In this document: positions 13,219-16,308 of the stretch, in pieces | Position numbering within the stretch: the stretch's first letter is position 1 | Layout of the letters: the number at the start of each line of letters is the position of its first letter | Source of the DNA: DATEEG01 sp035525055 | GTDB taxonomy: Bacteria > Actinomycetota > Acidimicrobiia > Spongiisociales > ZC4RG35 | NCBI GenBank assembly: GCA_035525055.1 | Contig: DATLEZ010000007.1 | Span: 1 to 16,308, forward strand | Length of the DNA: 16,308 nt | Direction: 5' to 3' | The notes under the pieces: model-generated | Told to the model about the DNA's origin: nothing | Seen by the model: only the letters and a program-made list of their open reading frames with translations | Database searches by the model: none | Made by a program: the position numbers and the translations under genes

Positions 13219-13905
13219 ATGGAACTGATCCTGGTTCGCCATGGTTTGCCTGATTGGGCCCCCGACAGCTTTGCCCGCAACGACCCTCACCTGTCCGACC
13301 TCGGGAACCGCCAGGCCTCTCGTGTAGCGGCCGTTGCGGATCGGTGGGGACCGATTGACGAGATCTGGATGTCACCGATGTACCGCGCTCGCGAGACCGC
13401 GGTTCCGATCGCCGAGAGCACGGGCCTGGATCCCGTCGTCCATGCCTGGGCCCATGAGATTCGCAACCCAGATCAATGGGAGGGCAGCCCGATCGACGAG
13501 ATCAAGAACGCGTGGATCGATGCCAACCTCCGCCCGATCTCAGACCTGTGGGACGGTATGCCCGGAGGCGAGACTTTCCGCGACTTCCATCAGCGTGTGG
13601 TTACCGGGCTGGAAGGTGCTCTCGCCCAACTCGGCATTACCCGGCTCGACGACGGTCACCCTCACCTGTGGAATGTGCCAGACGATGACCAGAGAGTGGT
13701 GCTGGTCGCACATGGCGGTACGAACGCAGTCGTGACCGGATACCTGCTGGGGGCCGAGCCGACCCCGTGGGAGTGGGACCGATTCGAGTCACCTCACACT
13801 GGCGTAGCCCGTCTCTCCACTCTGTCGATCGCCCATGGACGAGCGTTCTCGCTGAGAGTCTTCGGAGACGTATCGCATCTGGACCCGGAGATGGTGACGA
13901 AATAG
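13219..13905 (+). CDS. Histidine phosphatase (phosphoglycerate-mutase-like) family protein
   Basis: A 228-residue protein with the full catalytic set of this superfamily: LVRHG (phosphoryl-accepting H8), SPMYRARETA (R56, R58), GGETF (E118, likely acid) and VLVAHGGT (H165). It lacks the longer insert typical of true phosphoglycerate mutases. Members of this size include alpha-ribazole and broad-specificity phosphatases, so the substrate is open. It is cytosolic, with no signal peptide. It is the only plus-strand gene in the right half, divergent from pyrE and convergent with uppS. Its TAG stop is the first triplet of a 7-bp repeat array. Confidence 0.9.
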   Translation: MELILVRHGLPDWAPDSFARNDPHLSDLGNRQASRVAAVADRWGPIDEIWMSPMYRARETAVPIAESTGLDPVVHAWAHEIRNPDQWEGSPIDEIKNAWIDANLRPISDLWDGMPGGETFRDFHQRVVTGLEGALAQLGITRLDDGHPHLWNVPDDDQRVVLVAHGGTNAVVTGYLLGAEPTPWEWDRFESPHTGVARLSTLSIAHGRAFSLRVFGDVSHLDPEMVTK

Positions 13906-13965
13906 ACGGAAGACGGAATGCGGAAGGCGGAATTCGAGGTTCGAGATTCGAGGTTCGAGCTACGT
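13903..13965. repeat. Heptanucleotide array beginning at the histidine phosphatase stop codon
   Basis: From the TAG at 13903 the sequence runs in a 7-bp register: TAGACGG (13903), AAGACGG (13910), AATGCGG (13917) and AAGGCGG (13924). It then changes to AATTCGA (13931), GGTTCGA (13938), GATTCGA (13945) and GGTTCGA (13952). Two sub-families of unit are thus joined in phase. Confidence 0.9.
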
Positions 13966-14038
13966 CGGGCTGCGCCTGAAAGTGTCAGGGGCGACGGTTG
14001 TCTATCACCGAAGGAGGGCTGCCGCCCCGGCGGTTCCC

Positions 14039-14150
14039 GGCTTCTTTGGTGTGTGGGCGTCGCTCTAAATGTTCATTGGCGCCACAGCTTCGCCGGCGAC
14101 GCGGTGGCACCGAAGAACGTACAGACCGACGCCCACACACCAAAGAAACC
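14039..14150. repeat. Nested inverted repeat, about 112 bp, with perfect 21-bp arms
   Basis: Positions 14042-14062 are the exact reverse complement of 14127-14147 (21 bp; left arm begins TTCTTTGGTG, right arm ends CACCAAAGAA). Two more GC pairs flank it past one mismatch. Inside, GTTC/GAAC (14071-14074 and 14115-14118) and GCCAC/GTGGC continue the fold, so the whole segment can form one long imperfect hairpin. It lies between two convergent genes and between two opposing heptad arrays. The 13906-14203 gap holds no gene that I can support. Confidence 0.85.
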
Positions 14151-14171
14151 ACTCCTCTCCTTCGCTGCTCT

Positions 14172-14206
14172 TTCTGCCGTCTTCCGTCTGCCCGACTTCC
14201 GACTTA
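14172..14206. repeat. Heptanucleotide array beginning at the uppS stop codon
   Basis: On the minus strand from the uppS TAA at 14206: TAAGTCG, GAAGTCG, then GGCAGAC, GGAAGAC and GGCAGAA in a 7-bp register. The 13-bp plus-strand word at 14177-14189 is the exact reverse complement of 13904-13916 in the phosphatase array, so the two arrays form an outer inverted repeat around the 112-bp hairpin. Confidence 0.8.
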
Positions 14207-14989
14207 CTTGCCGAACCTTCGTTGCCTTCTCGTGAAGTCTCGCAACGCCCTGAGGAAGTCGACGCGGCGGAAGGCCGGCCAGTAAACGTCGACGAAAACG
14301 AACTCGGCGTAGGCCGATTGCCAGAGGAGGAAACCTGAGAGGCGCGACTCACCGCTGGTTCTGATCAGGAGGTCGGGATCGGGAAGGTCGGCCGAGTACA
14401 TGTGGCGAGCCAGTCCCTCGGCGTCGATATGGCCGGCCATTTCTCCGGCCGTGATCCCATCCGTTGCAAGCCTGGTCACAAGATCCTTGGCGGCGTCGAC
14501 GATCTCCTGGCGGCCGCCGTAGCCCATGGCGATGTTGAGGTGACGGGTTCCGTCCGGGCAAGCGGCTTCAGCCGCTTTGGCTGCCTCGACGAGTTCGCCC
14601 GGGAGGAGGTCGAGGCTGCCGATGAATCGAATCCGCAGGTTCTCGGCAGCGGCGTGTTCGGGGAGCCGCTCGAACAATTCGATCAGCACCTCAAAATACG
14701 GGGCAAGTTCCGACGCCGGCCGGGTGAGATTCTCACGAGAGAGGACCCAGGCTGTGATGATCGGAATGCCAAGTTCCGCGGTCCACTCGAGGAAGTCCTC
14801 GAAGCGGGCCATGCCGGCCCGGTAGCTCTCGGCGTACGAGCCGAGACCGGATTCGCGGGCGTAGCGGCGATGTCCGTCCAGGACGATTCCGATGTGATGC
14901 GGGAACCGATCGGCGTCGAGCTCGTGCACCAGGCGTCGCTCGTACAGTGAGTAAAGGAGGTGGGAAGGACCCTTCATCCGCTTCGACAT
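14204..14989 (-). CDS. uppS: Isoprenyl diphosphate synthase, cis-prenyltransferase (UppS-like)
   Basis: A 261-residue cis-prenyltransferase. HHIGIVLDGHRRYARESG (about 31-48) carries the catalytic Asp D38. AWVLSRENLTRP (80-91) and LNIAMGYGGRQEI (151-163) follow, with the substrate-binding LIRTSGESRLSGFLLWQSAY from 208. It should condense isopentenyl diphosphate in cis to make polyprenyl diphosphate for peptidoglycan and other wall lipids at the membrane. The usual DGN(G/R)R motif reads DGHRR here, with His replacing the conserved Asn at residue 40. The overall pattern resembles actinobacterial Z-prenyl synthases, so product length is uncertain. ATG 14989 is 1 nt after the upstream stop codon; ATG 14977 is an alternative. 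Confidence 0.94.
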   Translation of the reverse strand: MSKRMKGPSHLLYSLYERRLVHELDADRFPHHIGIVLDGHRRYARESGLGSYAESYRAGMARFEDFLEWTAELGIPIITAWVLSRENLTRPASELAPYFEVLIELFERLPEHAAAENLRIRFIGSLDLLPGELVEAAKAAEAACPDGTRHLNIAMGYGGRQEIVDAAKDLVTRLATDGITAGEMAGHIDAEGLARHMYSADLPDPDLLIRTSGESRLSGFLLWQSAYAEFVFVDVYWPAFRRVDFLRALRDFTRRQRRFGK

Positions 14990-14990
14990 C

Positions 14991-16308
14991 CTACTTACCG
15001 ACCCCTACCAGGTCCTTAGGCACCTCGACCCAGCAGGCCCGAAGGAACTCACCAAGGGACTTGGCCTGGGGATCGGTCCTCGTCGACGACGAGACCCCCT
15101 CCCCGAGCAATCCGTGCAGGACGAAGTTGATGGCGAGAAGGTTGGGGAGCTCGAACCGATCGATCTCGAGGCCGTTGGCCTCAGGCATCAGGATGCGGAT
15201 CTGCTCGACGGTCAGGTACTCGTCGAGCCAGCGATACTCCTCGAGGCTGCGAACCCAGAACCCGACGTTGGCGTTCCCGCCTTTGTCACCCGACCGGGCT
15301 CCGGCGATGGTGCCTAGGGGAACGGAGACGAACGCGCCCGGTCCAGATGGTTCACCCGCCGGTGGAGTTCTCGCTCCCCTCTCGATCTCGCTACCGCTCG
15401 ATCGGTCCCCCCTCAAGAGGGGGGACAAGGTTTGAGGTTCGAGTTTCGAGGTTCGAGGTTCCAGGTCTGGCGTCTGGCGCCTCGCGTCTGGCGTCTCGTT
15501 TTCACGCGACGACGGGGCTACCGAGCTCACAACCCACTCTTTCGCGTCCATCACCACCCGCATTGGAACCAGAGAGGCTGGGATAGTCGTTGGCCAGTAG
15601 ACGGCATAGGCGTTGGCTTCGCCGGGCGGGGTCGTCAAGAAGAAGCCGGGATAGCTCGACAGGGCAAGTTCCACCGCGGCGCTGGAGAATCGTCGACCGA
15701 CCTTGTCGGGATCGGAATCTTTGACTGAGATCCGCAAGTAGGCGAGGGCATCGTCGTTGGTTCGAGGGTTCTGCGTTTCGCCGCCGATGAGGTTCACGTC
15801 GACAGCGGCGAACTGATCTGGTGGCCCCGCCACCTCCCAAAGCGCTCGCACCAGGGCGTCGGCCTTCTCAGCTATGTGAGGAGCAGCGATACCGAAGGTC
15901 ATGGAATTCTTGTGCCCGCCCAGGTAGTTCATTGCCACCTTGAGGTCGGGAGGTGGCGGCTCTCCGCGGACCCCGGTCACCTGCACACGATCGGGCCCGA
16001 TGTCTGTCAGCGTGATCGATTCGAACAGCGAGATGACATCCGGATTCAAGTAGTGAGGGGAGCCGATCTCGTAGAGCAGTTGAGCGGTGACGGTCCCGAC
16101 CGAGACCAGCCCACCGGTGCCGGGGTGTTTGGTGATCACGCTGGACCCATCAGAATGGATCTCGGCGATCGGAAACCCAATTCGCTCCAACCCGGGAACC
16201 TCTTCGAAAAAGGAGTAGTTGCCACCGGTGCACTGGGCGCCACATTCGATGATGTGGCCCGCCACGACGGCCCCCGCCAGAGAGTTCCAATCGTCACGCT
16301 GCCATCCG
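14991..16308 (-). CDS. AtuA-like (DUF1446) protein with fused C-terminal AtuA-like domain, 5' end outside window
   Basis: The frame is open to the window edge, giving 438 C-terminal residues; GTG 16265 is internal, because upstream codons read DDWNSLAGAV. The first part, VAGHIIECGAQCTGGNYSFF through GSPHYLNPDV to MNYLGGHKN, fits the acyclic terpene utilisation protein AtuA / DUF1446 family. Residues about 327-438, VPLGTIAGARSGDKGGNANVGFW to NFVLHGLLGEGV, match the small AtuA-like domain that is a separate protein in some genomes. AtuA takes part in citronellol/geraniol-type terpene breakdown in Pseudomonas; the role here is unproven. The linker at about 258-326 is Pro/Arg/Ser-rich and is partly encoded by a repeat insertion (15405-15500). 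The stop codon lies 1 nt before uppS, so the two are probably co-transcribed. Confidence 0.88.
   Translation of the reverse strand, partial: GWQRDDWNSLAGAVVAGHIIECGAQCTGGNYSFFEEVPGLERIGFPIAEIHSDGSSVITKHPGTGGLVSVGTVTAQLLYEIGSPHYLNPDVISLFESITLTDIGPDRVQVTGVRGEPPPPDLKVAMNYLGGHKNSMTFGIAAPHIAEKADALVRALWEVAGPPDQFAAVDVNLIGGETQNPRTNDDALAYLRISVKDSDPDKVGRRFSSAAVELALSSYPGFFLTTPPGEANAYAVYWPTTIPASLVPMRVVMDAKEWVVSSVAPSSRENETPDARRQTPDLEPRTSKLEPQTLSPLLRGDRSSGSEIERGARTPPAGEPSGPGAFVSVPLGTIAGARSGDKGGNANVGFWVRSLEEYRWLDEYLTVEQIRILMPEANGLEIDRFELPNLLAINFVLHGLLGEGVSSSTRTDPQAKSLGEFLRACWVEVPKDLVGVGK
15405..15500. repeat. Palindrome plus heptad array inserted in frame in the AtuA-like gene
   Basis: 15405-15426 is a perfect 22-bp palindrome (GTCCCCCCTC, AA... 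then its complement). From 15431 the plus strand runs in a 7-bp register: TTTGAGG, TTCGAGT, TTCGAGG twice and TTCCAGG, then TCTGGCG at 15466, 15473 and 15487, and TCTCGTT at 15494. The coding strand stays open, adding about 32 residues such as QTPDLEPRTSKLEPQTLSPL. The units match both the TTCGA sub-family at 13931-13958 and the GACGCCA sub-family at 8677-8704. Confidence 0.9.

Noticed and set aside
12850..13290. Minus-strand ORF upstream of pyrE
   Set aside because: It overlaps the phosphatase start, the 30-bp repeats and the hairpins. Its composition is not protein-like and there is no ribosome site.
14065..14352. Small ORFs in the repeat-rich gap between the phosphatase and uppS
   Set aside because: They cross the nested inverted repeat and heptad arrays and continue into uppS on the wrong strand or frame, with no start signal or recognisable protein.
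1..16308. Phage, transposon, toxin-antitoxin or defence system
   Set aside because: Every gene recognised is housekeeping or an isolated enzyme. No transposase, integrase, nuclease-methylase pair or toxin-like pair was seen.

Overview
The window is GC-rich, densely packed bacterial chromosome with mostly housekeeping genes, nearly all on the minus strand. It looks like Actinomycetota, perhaps an uncultured lineage near Acidimicrobiia. The reasons are a dCTP deaminase of the mycobacterial bifunctional type, a UppS close in motif pattern to actinobacterial Z-prenyl synthases, a UvrD-like helicase with a C-terminal HRDC domain, zinc-ligand (C+) ribosomal protein S18, and several genes whose -10 hexamer lies only 6-7 nt before ATG, as in leaderless actinobacterial promoters. 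Placement below phylum is inference.

Layout, left to right. 1-307: 5' part of a PhzF-family gene (minus), cut by the window edge. 403-1409 (plus): a small two-helix membrane protein, tRNA-Gly(CCC) and dcd. 1382-2191 (minus): a metallo-beta-lactamase-fold hydrolase overlapping dcd tail to tail. 2460-5264 (minus): a large UvrD/HRDC helicase with an unrecognised N-terminal region. 5363-8533 (minus): the conserved block rpsF-ssb-rpsR-rplI, then dnaB. 8881-10271 (minus): panB followed by an overlapping DUF192 lipoprotein gene. 10385-12842 (minus): a tight operon pyrE - membrane protein - endonuclease IV - lipoprotein. 13219-13905 (plus): a histidine phosphatase. 14204-16308 (minus): atuA-like (partial) and uppS.

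The genes cover replication and repair (dnaB, ssb, UvrD-like helicase, nfo), translation (rpsF, rpsR, rplI, tRNA-Gly), nucleotide supply (dcd, pyrE), pantothenate synthesis (panB) and cell-wall lipid carrier synthesis (uppS). I see no phage, transposase, CRISPR or defence gene.

The unusual content is in the repeats. Six separate loci carry degenerate arrays with a 7-bp (or 2 x 7-bp) period. Four begin at the stop codon of a gene (dnaB, rplI, the histidine phosphatase, uppS). One lies in the spacer of the predicted rpsF promoter. One is embedded in frame, next to a 22-bp perfect palindrome, in the linker of the AtuA-like protein. A second family, a CCRAATT(N)CG motif at exact 30-bp spacing, occurs upstream of rpsF (two copies each way, mirror-symmetric) and upstream of pyrE. 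A 112-bp nested inverted repeat lies between the histidine phosphatase and uppS. Together these suggest an active or recently active short-repeat system shaping gene ends in this genome.
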